46,649 nt of DNA from an uncultured Flavobacteriales bacterium (GTDB taxonomy: Bacteria; Bacteroidota; Bacteroidia; Flavobacteriales_D; Crocinitomicaceae), in assembly GCA_905478665.1 (NCBI GenBank), contig CAJQJL010000097.1:1-46649 (forward strand), read 5' to 3'. A model generated the notes under the pieces. That model did not search any database. It saw only the letters and a program-made list of their open reading frames with translations, and was not told the DNA's origin. Position numbers and translations under genes: made by a program. Positions 18,112-25,555 of this stretch are shown one piece after another (position 1 is the first letter of the stretch; each line of letters begins with the position of its first letter).

Positions 18112-19653
18112 ATGGATAGAAATAAGGATTTACTAGAACGAAGAGAAGCATCAAAGCTAGGTGGTGGTGAAAAAAGAATAGAACGTCAGCATTCACAAGG
18201 GAAGTTAACTGCGCGTGAGCGAGTAACACTTCTATTGGATGAAGGTTCTTTCAATGAAATTGGACAGTTTGTTGAGCACAGGTCGACTTCCTTCGGCTTG
18301 GAAAAAAACAAAGTTCCAGGAGATGGTGTTGTCACAGGTTTTGGAACCATTCACGGTCGTTTAGTTTATGTTTTCTCTCAAGATTTTACAGTATTGGGGG
18401 GGTCACTTTCTGAAACCCATGCTGCTAAGATTTGTACAGTGATGGACATGGCCATGAAAAACGGCGCACCATTAATTGGGTTGAATGACTCAGGTGGAGC
18501 GCGAATTCAAGAAGGCGTTGTGTCATTGGCTGGATATGCAGATATCTTTTTCCGAAATACACGGGCATCAGGGGTAATTCCACAGATCAGTGTGATCATG
18601 GGGCCATGTGCAGGAGGAGCCGTTTATTCACCTGCATTGACTGATTTTGTCGTTATGGTTGAAGATACTTCATATATGTTTGTAACAGGTCCTAACGTTG
18701 TAAAAACAGTAACGCATGAAGAAGTAACTTCAGAAGATTTGGGTGGTGCGAAGGCACATGCAGAGAAATCAGGAGTGAATCACTTTACTGCTGGAAACGA
18801 TGTGGAGGCACTTAAAGAAGTACGCGATTTATTGACATACATGCCACAAAATGCAAATGAGCTGGCCCCAAGCCCAAGTATCTTCGAATTTAACAAGTCA
18901 AAACTGGAGACAATAAAGGGAGTTTTACCAGATAACAACCTTTTGCCATACGACATCCGAAAGGTAGTTGAATGCGTCATCGACGACAATAGTTTCAGAG
19001 AAGTACATGAAGATTTTGCAAAGAACATCGTTGTCGGTTTCGCACGTGTTGAAGGAAGAACAATAGGTGTTGTTGCCAATCAACCAATGGCCTTGGCGGG
19101 AGTATTGGATATTAACTCATCGCGTAAAGGTGGTCGTTTTGTTCGTTTCTGCGATGCCTTCAATATTCCATTATTGGTATTTGAAGATGTTCCAGGTTTC
19201 TTACCAGGAACGGATCAAGAATGGAATGGAATTATTTCGAACGGAGCCAAGTTATTGTACGCATTCTCTGAAGCAACAGTGCCTAGAATCACTGTTATTA
19301 CACGAAAGGCTTACGGTGGCGCATTTGATGTAATGAACTCGAAGAGCATAGGTGCAGACCTTAATTTCGCATGGCCAACAGCAGAAATTGCGGTTATGGG
19401 AGCGAAGGGAGCAGCAGAAATTATTTTTAAACACGAAATTAGTGGAGCTGATGATCCAGAGGCGAAGTGGTTGGAAAAGGAAGCGGAATACGCTGAGATG
19501 TTTGCCAATCCATATAGAGCTGCTGAACGTGGAATCATTGACGATGTGATTTTACCAGAAGAAACGCGTGCAAAGGTCATAGCTGGATTCAAAATGCTGG
19601 AGAACAAAGCAGAGGTATTGCCTAAAAAGAAGCACGGGAATATTCCACTTTAA
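18112..19653 (+). CDS. pccB: Acyl-CoA carboxylase carboxyltransferase subunit (propionyl-CoA carboxylase beta type)
   Basis: 513 residues, the usual length for PccB/MmdA-type carboxyltransferases. Motifs run in order: [20 protein letters not shown] (N-terminal signature), [15 protein letters not shown], the acyl-CoA oxyanion loop [28 protein letters not shown], and the C-terminal half with [25 protein letters not shown] and [13 protein letters not shown]. It transfers a carboxyl group from biotin to propionyl-CoA or a related acyl-CoA in the cytoplasm, which feeds methylmalonyl-CoA formation. The biotin carboxylase/carrier subunits are not in the window. Substrate choice between propionyl- and methylmalonyl-type use cannot be settled from sequence alone. 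A remnant of a second, diverged 3' end of this gene lies after hipA at 21502-21535. Confidence 0.93.
   Translation: MDRNKDLLERREASKLGGGEKRIERQHSQGKLTARERVTLLLDEGSFNEIGQFVEHRSTSFGLEKNKVPGDGVVTGFGTIHGRLVYVFSQDFTVLGGSLSETHAAKICTVMDMAMKNGAPLIGLNDSGGARIQEGVVSLAGYADIFFRNTRASGVIPQISVIMGPCAGGAVYSPALTDFVVMVEDTSYMFVTGPNVVKTVTHEEVTSEDLGGAKAHAEKSGVNHFTAGNDVEALKEVRDLLTYMPQNANELAPSPSIFEFNKSKLETIKGVLPDNNLLPYDIRKVVECVIDDNSFREVHEDFAKNIVVGFARVEGRTIGVVANQPMALAGVLDINSSRKGGRFVRFCDAFNIPLLVFEDVPGFLPGTDQEWNGIISNGAKLLYAFSEATVPRITVITRKAYGGAFDVMNSKSIGADLNFAWPTAEIAVMGAKGAAEIIFKHEISGADDPEAKWLEKEAEYAEMFANPYRAAERGIIDDVILPEETRAKVIAGFKMLENKAEVLPKKKHGNIPL
19632..19648 (+). repeat. Left copy of 17-bp direct repeat flanking hipBA
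   Basis: GCACGGGAATATTCCAC within the final codons of pccB is repeated exactly at 21520-21536, on the far side of hipBA, in the same orientation and 1888 bp away. Confidence 0.9.
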
Positions 19654-19730
19654 TTGGAGAGTTGAATTCGCAGTGATGAATTATGATTGCTCTATTCCGT
19701 AAAAAAGCCATCTCAACGAAGTATTGCCGT

Positions 19731-19793
19731 GTACTATTAACAGGTCTTTATCGCCTGTATAGACCTATAATGACTTCTTTTATAGTGCATTTA
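19731..19793 (+). promoter_or_regulatory. Distal operator-like inverted repeat upstream of hipB
   Basis: The left arm GTACTATTAACAGGTC (19731-19746) pairs approximately with GACTTCTTTTATAGTGC (19772-19788). The segment is repeated 98 bp downstream (19829-19890) with the same arm spacing. An extra inner inverted repeat is present, AGGTCT (19742) and AGACCT (19761). Tandem inverted repeats before a hipB-type antitoxin are expected for autoregulation by HipB or HipBA. Confidence 0.6.
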
Positions 19794-19828
19794 TATATAC
19801 CGTAATGTAACTTACATTTCATAAATGC

Positions 19829-19890
19829 GTACTATAAACAGGTCAAAAACATTAATATTAGGTGTTAATGACCATTTTATAGTACATTTA
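19829..19890 (+). promoter_or_regulatory. Proximal operator-like inverted repeat upstream of hipB
   Basis: GTACTATAAACAGGTC (19829-19844) and GACCATTTTATAGTAC (19870-19885) are inverted copies matching at 14 of 16 positions. The element ends 3 bp before the preferred hipB ATG at 19894. Its position supports that start over the upstream in-frame ATG at 19825, which would place the operator inside the coding region. Confidence 0.68.
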
Positions 19891-19893
19891 AGT

Positions 19894-20205
19894 ATGAAGA
19901 AATTATACAGTAATTCTAACAAGGAACTTGTTCGGATGTGGGGAGAGAAGTTGAAGGAATATCGACTTGAGGAAAATTTGTCTCAATCTGGTTTGGCTGA
20001 GAAAGCAGGGATGGGTCGGAATTCAATAGCCGAGATCGAAAAAGGGAGAAACTTTTCTGTAGGTTCATTGATTGCAATATTGCGAGTACTCAATCGACTT
20101 GAAAGCCTAGAGCATTTTTTTAAAAAGAGAACGCCCGAATTGTCACCAATGGAAATTTTTGAGCGAGAACAAAACAAACGGAAGAGAGGAGGGTATAAGA
20201 AATGA
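19894..20205 (+). CDS. hipB: HipB-type antitoxin, XRE-family HTH regulator
   Basis: 103 residues from ATG 19894. An in-frame ATG at 19825 would add 23 residues but would run through the operator repeats. The Cro/CI-type helix-turn-helix spans about 15-65 (LKEYRLEENLSQSGLAEKAG, then MGRNSIAEIEKGRNFSVGSL). The C-terminal ~35 residues are charged and basic. The stop overlaps the HipA-type toxin ATG in an ATGA, the usual antitoxin-first order. It is expected to repress the operon through the inverted repeats at 19731-19890 and to neutralise HipA by complex formation. Symbol by family and context. Confidence 0.88.
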   Translation: MKKLYSNSNKELVRMWGEKLKEYRLEENLSQSGLAEKAGMGRNSIAEIEKGRNFSVGSLIAILRVLNRLESLEHFFKKRTPELSPMEIFEREQNKRKRGGYKK

Positions 20206-21485
20206 ATATAATTCAAGTTAGAATATGGGGAAAACTCGTTGGTGTTCTTGTTTGGAATGAAGAAACCAAAATCACATCATTTCAGTATTCGGATGATTTT
20301 ATTAGAGAGAACCTACAATTGTCTCCACTTATTAATCCGCTTTCACCAGAAGTTATAAAGGCAAAACCACAATTATATACTACGGACGAAAGCATTGATT
20401 TTAATACCAATAAAGGACTTCCATTATTTATATCAGATTCATTGCCAGATAAGTTTGGAACTACATTGTTTGCAAAATTTTTAGAGAAAGAAGGCAAGAG
20501 CTTCCGAGACTTAACACCAATAGAAAAACTTAGCTATGTGGGTGAACGAGGAATGGGGGCTCTTGAATACTTGCCGGGAAAGAACAGTAAACAAAATAAG
20601 CAACGACTTGATTTAAAAGTGCTCAATGAAATATCTCAATCACTCTTAAATGATGACCCTATTGCCAATCTTGAAGATATGTCGAGTCTTTTTCATATCG
20701 GAACTTCTCCTGGTGGAGCTCAGCCCAAAGTCCTGATTAATATTGATAAAAGAACTGGAAATATTTATAGGGGTGATATAGTTCCTAAAGAAGGGCAAGA
20801 AAGCTGGATGTTGAAATTTAATAGGGATATCGGAGAACAATCGGATAAGGACAGAGGAAAAGTTGAATATGCTTATTATTTAATTGCAAGGAATTCCGGA
20901 ATTCATATGATGGATTCAGAATTGCAACAAATCGGAGAGGAGTATTGCTTTATGACAAAACGATTTGATCGCGAAGAAGGTATAAAATTACATACACAAA
21001 CACTGCATGCTTTTGCTGGTATGAACTTCAAACTTCGAAATACGTATTCTTATGAGCAGGTCTTTACTGTACTGAATAAAATCAATTTAAGTTATCCGCA
21101 CAAGGAACAATTATTTAGGACGATGGTCTTCAATATTATCGGAAGAAACGTAGATGATCACACCAAAAACTTTGGTTTTAGAATGGATAAAAGTGGAGAA
21201 TGGACAATGTCACCGGCTTATGATTTAACGTTTACGTATAACGAGAATTATAAAACAGAAACGCCTCACTTCCTTTCAGTTAATGGTAAGAACAGAAATA
21301 TAGGTTTGAATGATATAATGACCATTGCTGTAGAGCATTCCATTAAAAATCCAAAGAGTATTATAAACCAAGTGAATCAATCATTTCAAGAATGGGAAGA
21401 AATAGCGGATCGTCTTGAGGTTTCAACGCATACGAAAGAGAAAATTTTAACCAAATTGAATACTATTCCTTATGTGATTAAATAA
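20202..21485 (+). CDS. hipA: HipA-family serine/threonine kinase toxin
   Basis: 427 residues, full HipA length. The N-terminal subdomain (1-105) is followed by the kinase core: the glycine-rich loop [10 protein letters not shown] (167-176), whose serine corresponds to the HipA autophosphorylation site; lysine in WMLKF (Lys205); KRFDR (253-257); the catalytic loop NVDDHTKN (316-323); and the metal-binding SPAYDLT (337-343). All key residues are present, so it should be active. E. coli HipA phosphorylates glutamyl-tRNA synthetase; the target here is unknown. Both N-terminal domain and kinase core are in one polypeptide, unlike split HipBST systems. By eye the module is more AT-rich than pccB and aspS on either side, consistent with transfer. 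Confidence 0.92.
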   Translation: MNIIQVRIWGKLVGVLVWNEETKITSFQYSDDFIRENLQLSPLINPLSPEVIKAKPQLYTTDESIDFNTNKGLPLFISDSLPDKFGTTLFAKFLEKEGKSFRDLTPIEKLSYVGERGMGALEYLPGKNSKQNKQRLDLKVLNEISQSLLNDDPIANLEDMSSLFHIGTSPGGAQPKVLINIDKRTGNIYRGDIVPKEGQESWMLKFNRDIGEQSDKDRGKVEYAYYLIARNSGIHMMDSELQQIGEEYCFMTKRFDREEGIKLHTQTLHAFAGMNFKLRNTYSYEQVFTVLNKINLSYPHKEQLFRTMVFNIIGRNVDDHTKNFGFRMDKSGEWTMSPAYDLTFTYNENYKTETPHFLSVNGKNRNIGLNDIMTIAVEHSIKNPKSIINQVNQSFQEWEEIADRLEVSTHTKEKILTKLNTIPYVIK

Positions 21486-21501
21486 TTGAGGTTAATCGGA
21501 A

Positions 21502-21535
21502 GAAACACTGCCGAAAGACGCACGGGAATATTCCA
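21502..21535 (+). pseudogene. Remnant of a diverged pccB 3' end after hipA
   Basis: Reading GAA ACA CTG CCG AAA, then a 4-bp GACG, then CAC GGG AAT ATT CCA. The last codons of intact pccB read GAG GTA TTG CCT AAA AAG AAG CAC GGG AAT ATT CCA. The five upstream codons differ mostly at synonymous positions, and the GACG stands where AAGAAG should be (2-bp loss). This is the pattern expected of a homologous gene end from a related strain, not of chance repeat. It lies 16 bp after the hipA stop. Confidence 0.62.
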
Positions 21536-21536
21536 C
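21520..21536 (+). repeat. Right copy of 17-bp direct repeat flanking hipBA
   Basis: Exact copy of GCACGGGAATATTCCAC at 19632-19648. Here it is not part of an intact gene, and after it the sequences diverge. Confidence 0.9.
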
Positions 21537-21566
21537 ATTCTACATTCATAATTTATAATTCCTCAT

Positions 21567-21574
21567 TACATTTG
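21567..21574 (+). promoter_or_regulatory. Candidate -7 promoter element for aspS
   Basis: TACATTTG matches TAnnTTTG exactly and ends 18 bp before the aspS ATG at 21593. It lies downstream of the hipBA insertion, so aspS would keep its own promoter. Confidence 0.5.
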
Positions 21575-21592
21575 CAGTCACAAAAAGAAAAC

Positions 21593-23338
21593 ATGTACAG
21601 ATCACATACAAATGGCGAATTACGTCCAGAACATATAGGCACAAACGTTACACTCAGCGGATGGGTTCAGAAATCCAGAGATTTGGGTGGAATGGCCTTT
21701 ATTGACCTGAGAGATCGTTACGGAATTACGCAATTGGCTTTCAATATGGAGGAAAATGCAGAACTGTATGATGCTGCGTGTAAGTTGGGAAGAGAGTTTG
21801 TTATTCAAGTAGAAGGAAGTGTGATCGAACGGTCAAGCAAGAATAAGAACATTCCAACGGGAGAAATAGAAATTAAGGTAACGTCATTGAAAGTGCTGAA
21901 CGCTTCAAAAACGCCGCCATTTACCATAGAGGACGAAACGGATGGTGGAGAAGAACTAAGACTTCAATACCGTTATTTGGACTTGAGACGAAAGCCAGTA
22001 CAGGAAAAATTGAGATTGAGAAACAAAGTGTCCTTAGAAACACGAAAGTACCTCGATTCACAAGATTTTTTAGATGTTGAAACGCCAGTATTGATTAAGT
22101 CTACGCCAGAGGGAGCACGTGATTTTGTTGTGCCGAGTAGAATGAACGAAGGACAGTTTTATGCTCTTCCTCAGTCTCCACAGACGTTTAAGCAGTTGCT
22201 TATGGTTTCTGGTTTTGACCGTTATTACCAAATCGTGAAGTGTTTCAGAGATGAAGATTTACGTGCTGATCGTCAGCCAGAGTTTACACAGATAGACTGC
22301 GAAATGGCTTTCGTTGAGCAAGAAGATATCTTGAATACATTTGAAGGAATGATTCAGCATTTATTCCGAGAAGTGCGTAATGTTGAATTGGATGAGAAGT
22401 TCCCGCGTATGACCTATGCTGAAGCAATGGAACGTTACGGATCTGATAAACCAGATATTCGTTTTGGGATGGAGTTTGTGAATTTGAACGCTGTCGCTCA
22501 AGGGAAAGGATTTTCGATTTTTGACAGTGCAGAGCTTGTTTTGGCAATCAATGCTGAACAATGTGCAGTTTATACGCGAAAACAACTCGATAAGTTAACG
22601 GACTGGGTGCGCAGACCACAAATTGGAGCCAAAGGCTTGGTTTACGTGAGATGTAACGAAGACGGAACTTACAAGTCTTCTGTAGATAAATTTTACTCAC
22701 AGGAAGATTTGGCTGAATGGGCGAAGGTTGCTAATGCGAAACCAGGTGATTTATTACTTGTGTTGAGTGGAGATTTGGAAGCTACGCGTAAGCAAATGAA
22801 TGAACTACGCTTACATATGGGAGATGAACTTGGACTAAGAAATCCGAATGTATTCAAACCATTATGGGTTGTAGACTTCCCCTTGTTAGAATGGGATGAA
22901 GAATCGAAGAGATACCACGCAATGCATCATCCATTTACATCGCCTAAACCAGAAGATATGGATCTCATTGATACTGATCCAGGAAAGGTACGTGCAAACG
23001 CATATGACCTTGCCATGAATGGTGTTGAATTAGGAGGAGGATCTATTCGAATTCACGACAGAGATATTCAATCGCGTATGTTTGATTTACTCGGATTCAC
23101 GAAAGAAGAAGCAGAAGCGCAATTTGGCTTTTTGATGTCAGCCTTTGAATACGGCGCACCGCCACACGGTGGATTGGCATTTGGATTGGACAGGTTGGTT
23201 GCAACAATGGGTGGATCAGAGTCCATTCGTGATTATATCGCTTTCCCGAAAAATAACAGCGGTAGAGATGTAATGATAGATGCGCCGTCTCCACTGGATG
23301 CAGAACAACTGAAAGAATTGGGAATTGCATTAAAGTAA
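21593..23338 (+). CDS. aspS: Aspartyl-tRNA synthetase
   Basis: 581 residues from ATG 21593; an in-frame TTG at 21572 overlaps the promoter element and is unlikely. An N-terminal OB-fold anticodon-binding domain (about 1-110; [20 protein letters not shown]) precedes the class II catalytic core, with motif 2 [18 protein letters not shown], the bacterial GAD insertion (about 280-410), and motif 3 [15 protein letters not shown]. The end [14 protein letters not shown] is typical of bacterial AspRS. It charges tRNA-Asp. Whether it also charges tRNA-Asn cannot be judged here. pccB and aspS were probably direct neighbours before hipBA was inserted. Confidence 0.97.
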   Translation: MYRSHTNGELRPEHIGTNVTLSGWVQKSRDLGGMAFIDLRDRYGITQLAFNMEENAELYDAACKLGREFVIQVEGSVIERSSKNKNIPTGEIEIKVTSLKVLNASKTPPFTIEDETDGGEELRLQYRYLDLRRKPVQEKLRLRNKVSLETRKYLDSQDFLDVETPVLIKSTPEGARDFVVPSRMNEGQFYALPQSPQTFKQLLMVSGFDRYYQIVKCFRDEDLRADRQPEFTQIDCEMAFVEQEDILNTFEGMIQHLFREVRNVELDEKFPRMTYAEAMERYGSDKPDIRFGMEFVNLNAVAQGKGFSIFDSAELVLAINAEQCAVYTRKQLDKLTDWVRRPQIGAKGLVYVRCNEDGTYKSSVDKFYSQEDLAEWAKVANAKPGDLLLVLSGDLEATRKQMNELRLHMGDELGLRNPNVFKPLWVVDFPLLEWDEESKRYHAMHHPFTSPKPEDMDLIDTDPGKVRANAYDLAMNGVELGGGSIRIHDRDIQSRMFDLLGFTKEEAEAQFGFLMSAFEYGAPPHGGLAFGLDRLVATMGGSESIRDYIAFPKNNSGRDVMIDAPSPLDAEQLKELGIALK

Positions 23339-23363
23339 TTCCAAAAAATAACTTACCGAACCT

Positions 23364-23603
23364 ATGAATAACTACGTCGAGTATATAGGCTATCTGGCCT
23401 CATTTTTTGTGCTGCTTTCTTTTCTAATGAAGCGCATGACTCTTTTACGGATTATTAATGTTATCGGTTGCAGCTTTTTTATTTGGTATGGAATTTTACT
23501 CGATTCAGTGCCCATTATTGTAACGAATGTCGCAATCGTTCTTGTAAACGGCTATTATTTAATTCTCCTTCAACGAGAAAGAGCTTCCTCGGTAGAGAAG
23601 TAG
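23364..23603 (+). CDS. Small three-helix membrane protein (YgjV/SemiSWEET-like)
   Basis: 79 residues, almost entirely hydrophobic: segments at about 4-22 (YVEYIGYLASFFVLLSFL), 29-48 (IINVIGCSFFIWYGILL) and 51-70 (PIIVTNVAIVLVNGYYLILL), then a short charged tail. Size, three-helix topology and the GYLASFFVLLSF / CSFFIWYGI pattern resemble the small YgjV-like and SemiSWEET-like proteins of Bacteroidota. Transport of sugars is not implied with any confidence. It starts 25 bp after aspS and may be co-transcribed. The stop is 12 bp from the convergent gene. Confidence 0.7.
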   Translation: MNNYVEYIGYLASFFVLLSFLMKRMTLLRIINVIGCSFFIWYGILLDSVPIIVTNVAIVLVNGYYLILLQRERASSVEK

Positions 23604-23615
23604 TATGAGTTGCTG

Positions 23616-24002
23616 TTAACCACGCATTCGGAATGTTTTTCGGACTTCTTGGTAACGACGATAGTTGACATTTGAGAATTCTTCTTGCATCTCTTTTGGA
23701 ATGATAACGACGGCGATCACTGCCTTCAGGGGAGCTTTATTCCTTATTTTGTCAGTATTTGACCAAATTATACGAACTGTACGAGGTTTGTATACGGCAT
23801 CTATTGTTGAGCTATATTTAGAGTCTGGATAGCGCAGTGGAAGAGAAATATAGTCGTTGTTGAGTAATTGAAAATAGATGTGAACGCGACCATTTTCAAT
23901 TGCGTGCGACGTTAAGATGGGAACCTCTATATCCTGATAGTGACCATAAGGAATCCTCTTCCATTTGGTAATAGTATATTTTCCATGTTTAACTCCTTTC
24001 AT
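23616..24002 (-). CDS. Uncharacterised 128-residue protein
   Basis: I do not recognise this family. No signal peptide or membrane segment is obvious. The sequence is basic (net positive, ending RKTFRMRG) and mostly beta-prone in its first 100 residues (GRVHIYFQLLNNDYISLPL, KAVIAVVIIPKEM), followed by an Arg/Tyr-rich helical end. It is transcribed away from the tandem HTH genes and separated from them by 131 bp, so it may share their regulation. It lies in the accessory-looking stretch after aspS. Confidence 0.6.
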   Translation of the reverse strand: MKGVKHGKYTITKWKRIPYGHYQDIEVPILTSHAIENGRVHIYFQLLNNDYISLPLRYPDSKYSSTIDAVYKPRTVRIIWSNTDKIRNKAPLKAVIAVVIIPKEMQEEFSNVNYRRYQEVRKTFRMRG

Positions 24003-24133
24003 CGATTTGTTGACAGTTTTGTTAACTGAGAGTCTATTTTTTTACTAAATTATGTAACATTTCTTCTAAAATTACAAAAAATACACATAAATGAGAATAA
24101 ATGTAATCAAAACTGTTTGCATATTTGAGCTAT

Positions 24134-24469
24134 ATGCAACATAAAGGAGAATTAATTGAGAAAGTAGTTAGAGAAAGTGGGTACTCTATTACACGATTGG
24201 CTAAAAAAATGGGTAAGAGCAGACGCTGGGTTTACCAGATATTTGAAAGGCCAAATGTCCCAATGGAATATATTCTTGAATTAGGAAAAGTTCTTCACCA
24301 CGATTTCTCAAAAGAGATCAAGGGCTTAAAGGAATACAAAAAGGGAGGCGATTTTCAGAAGTGGGAAGATCCAGAAGGAGAGTTTTTCACAGATCAAGAA
24401 AAAGCCGAGTACTGGAAAAACAAGTATCTCATGCTTCTTGAAAAGTACAATGAATTACTCACTGATTAA
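24134..24469 (+). CDS. HTH regulator, copy 1 of a tandem pair
   Basis: 111 residues from ATG 24134, matched to the start of copy 2; a TTG at 24125 is also in frame. A helix-turn-helix lies at about 10-40 (GYSITRLAKKMGKSRRWVYQ). A conserved middle (VLHHDF, EIKGLKEYKK) leads to an acidic linker and a C-terminal helical stretch (FFTDQEKAEYWKNKYLMLLE) able to form a coiled coil, so dimerisation is likely. It resembles phage/plasmid-style small regulators, with the DNA-binding domain first and an EYWKxKY tail. Targets unknown. The gene and ~60 bp of its upstream region are duplicated at 24558-24954. Confidence 0.8.
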   Translation: MQHKGELIEKVVRESGYSITRLAKKMGKSRRWVYQIFERPNVPMEYILELGKVLHHDFSKEIKGLKEYKKGGDFQKWEDPEGEFFTDQEKAEYWKNKYLMLLEKYNELLTD

Positions 24470-24534
24470 CAGCGATTTGAAACTCAGCCCTAGTCAAAAA
24501 GTTTCTTAAATTATAGTCATCAATCTCCATCAGA

Positions 24535-24560
24535 TGTGCTAAAACCGCCTAGATAGCACA
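24535..24560. promoter_or_regulatory. Inverted repeat between the tandem HTH genes
   Basis: TGTGCTA (24535-24541) and TAGCACA (24554-24560) are perfect 7-bp inverted arms with a 12-bp spacer. The following run is A, not T, on the + strand, so this is not a + strand terminator. It sits at the left border of the duplicated unit, 56 bp before the copy 2 ATG, and has no obvious equivalent before copy 1. A binding site for one of the HTH proteins is possible. Confidence 0.4.
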
Positions 24561-24615
24561 AAAAATGCACACATGGGCGAACATTAGTGAACACTTCTGT
24601 TTGCAATTTTGTGTT

Positions 24616-24954
24616 ATGGTGCAACACAAAGGAGAAATAGTCGAGACAGCAGTGCGTGAAAGTGGGTACTCAATTACACGATTGGCTAAAAAAATGGGCA
24701 AGAGCAGACGATGGGTTTATCAAATTTTTGAGAAGCCTAACGTTCCTATTAATTATGTCATTGCAATCGGAAAAGCAATTCATCACGATTTTTCAACTGA
24801 AATCAAAGAGCTTAAAGAATACAGACGTTCAGTAAACGTCCAAACCTTTGATGACGCTGACGGGGAGTTCTTTACCGACAAAGAAAAAGCAGAGTATTGG
24901 AAGAATAAATACCTCGGCCTGTTAGAAAAGTACAACGAAGAACTGTCAAAGTAA
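24616..24954 (+). CDS. HTH regulator, copy 2 of a tandem pair
   Basis: 112 residues from ATG 24616, chosen by alignment to copy 1; the ATG at 24565 would add 17 residues overlapping the conserved promoter-like region. The HTH segment is almost identical to copy 1 (GYSITRLAKKMGKSRRWVYQ), while residues 42-80 differ more (INYVIAIGKAIHHDF versus MEYILELGKVLHHDF). The C-terminal EYWKNKYLGLLEKYNEEL is again coiled-coil-like. Both upstream regions share GTTTGCAnnTTTG 10-12 bp before the ATG. Divergence of the middle suggests the duplication is not very recent. Confidence 0.8.
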   Translation: MVQHKGEIVETAVRESGYSITRLAKKMGKSRRWVYQIFEKPNVPINYVIAIGKAIHHDFSTEIKELKEYRRSVNVQTFDDADGEFFTDKEKAEYWKNKYLGLLEKYNEELSK

Positions 24955-25019
24955 GGGCAGGAAATTTGTCCCGCAACTTAGGCGTGTTGGCGAATCTTCA
25001 AGCCAAGAATTGCCTGAAA

Positions 25020-25418
25020 TTATTCTAGCAGAATATTAATAGGTATTCTAATTCGACTTCTTACTGCCTTACCGTCTGTTTCTGCAGGTTTCCATTTTGG
25101 CATTCGAAGTATTATTTGTTTTGCCATTTTATCCAGTTTCGGATCGACACCTCTTTGTACTTTTACATCTGACACAGAGCCATCTACATTAATGATTAAT
25201 GAAATGTAGATTTTGCCGCAAAAGCCAACGTCTCCATAATCTGCCGGATAGGTAATGTTTTCGATTAAATACTTCATTAAGGCAGGCATTCCACCAGGAT
25301 ATTCAGCTTCCACATCTGGAAATTCTACAATTTGTACGGTTGCAGAGTCCTTTGTCTCTTGTGCAGACAATGAACTAATGATTGAAGAAAATGTGATAAC
25401 TAGAAGTATAATTTTCAT
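25020..25418 (-). CDS. Small periplasmic TonB C-terminal-domain protein
   Basis: 132 residues. Signal peptide to about 19 (ISSLSAQ). The rest is the TonB C-terminal fold as found in free-standing Bacteroidota proteins: AEYPGGMPALMKYLIENITYP, then GKIYISLIINVDGSVSDVKV, VDPKLDKMAKQII and MPKWKPAETDGKAVRSRIRI. There is no N-terminal membrane anchor or proline-rich spanner, so it is not a classical TonB energy transducer. Its role is unknown. It is convergent with HTH copy 2. Confidence 0.85.
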   Translation of the reverse strand: MKIILLVITFSSIISSLSAQETKDSATVQIVEFPDVEAEYPGGMPALMKYLIENITYPADYGDVGFCGKIYISLIINVDGSVSDVKVQRGVDPKLDKMAKQIILRMPKWKPAETDGKAVRSRIRIPINILLE

Positions 25419-25555
25419 GCTCGTAGCAAAGCAATTATCATTCCAATTGCAAGAAAATGCGCCATTCAGATAACGTCACTTAAGTGTAATCTTAAATCTT
25501 GAAAACCAAATTCATTTTTCAATAATCCACTTAGTGCTGAACAGTAGGATTAGTT

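Noticed and set aside
17631..18119. 162-residue ORF on the plus strand
   Set aside because: Antisense to the lipoprotein at 17537-17962 and running over the pccB promoter; its composition is not protein-like.
19632..21536. Composite transposon or integrative element carrying hipBA
   Set aside because: No transposase, integrase or terminal inverted repeats. The 17-bp direct repeat extends into coding homology with pccB, which fits homologous recombination better than a target-site duplication.
24978..25015. Hairpin between HTH copy 2 and the TonB-domain gene as a two-way terminator
   Set aside because: Only short interrupted arms (AGGC...TGGC / GCCA...GCCT) and no T-run on either strand.
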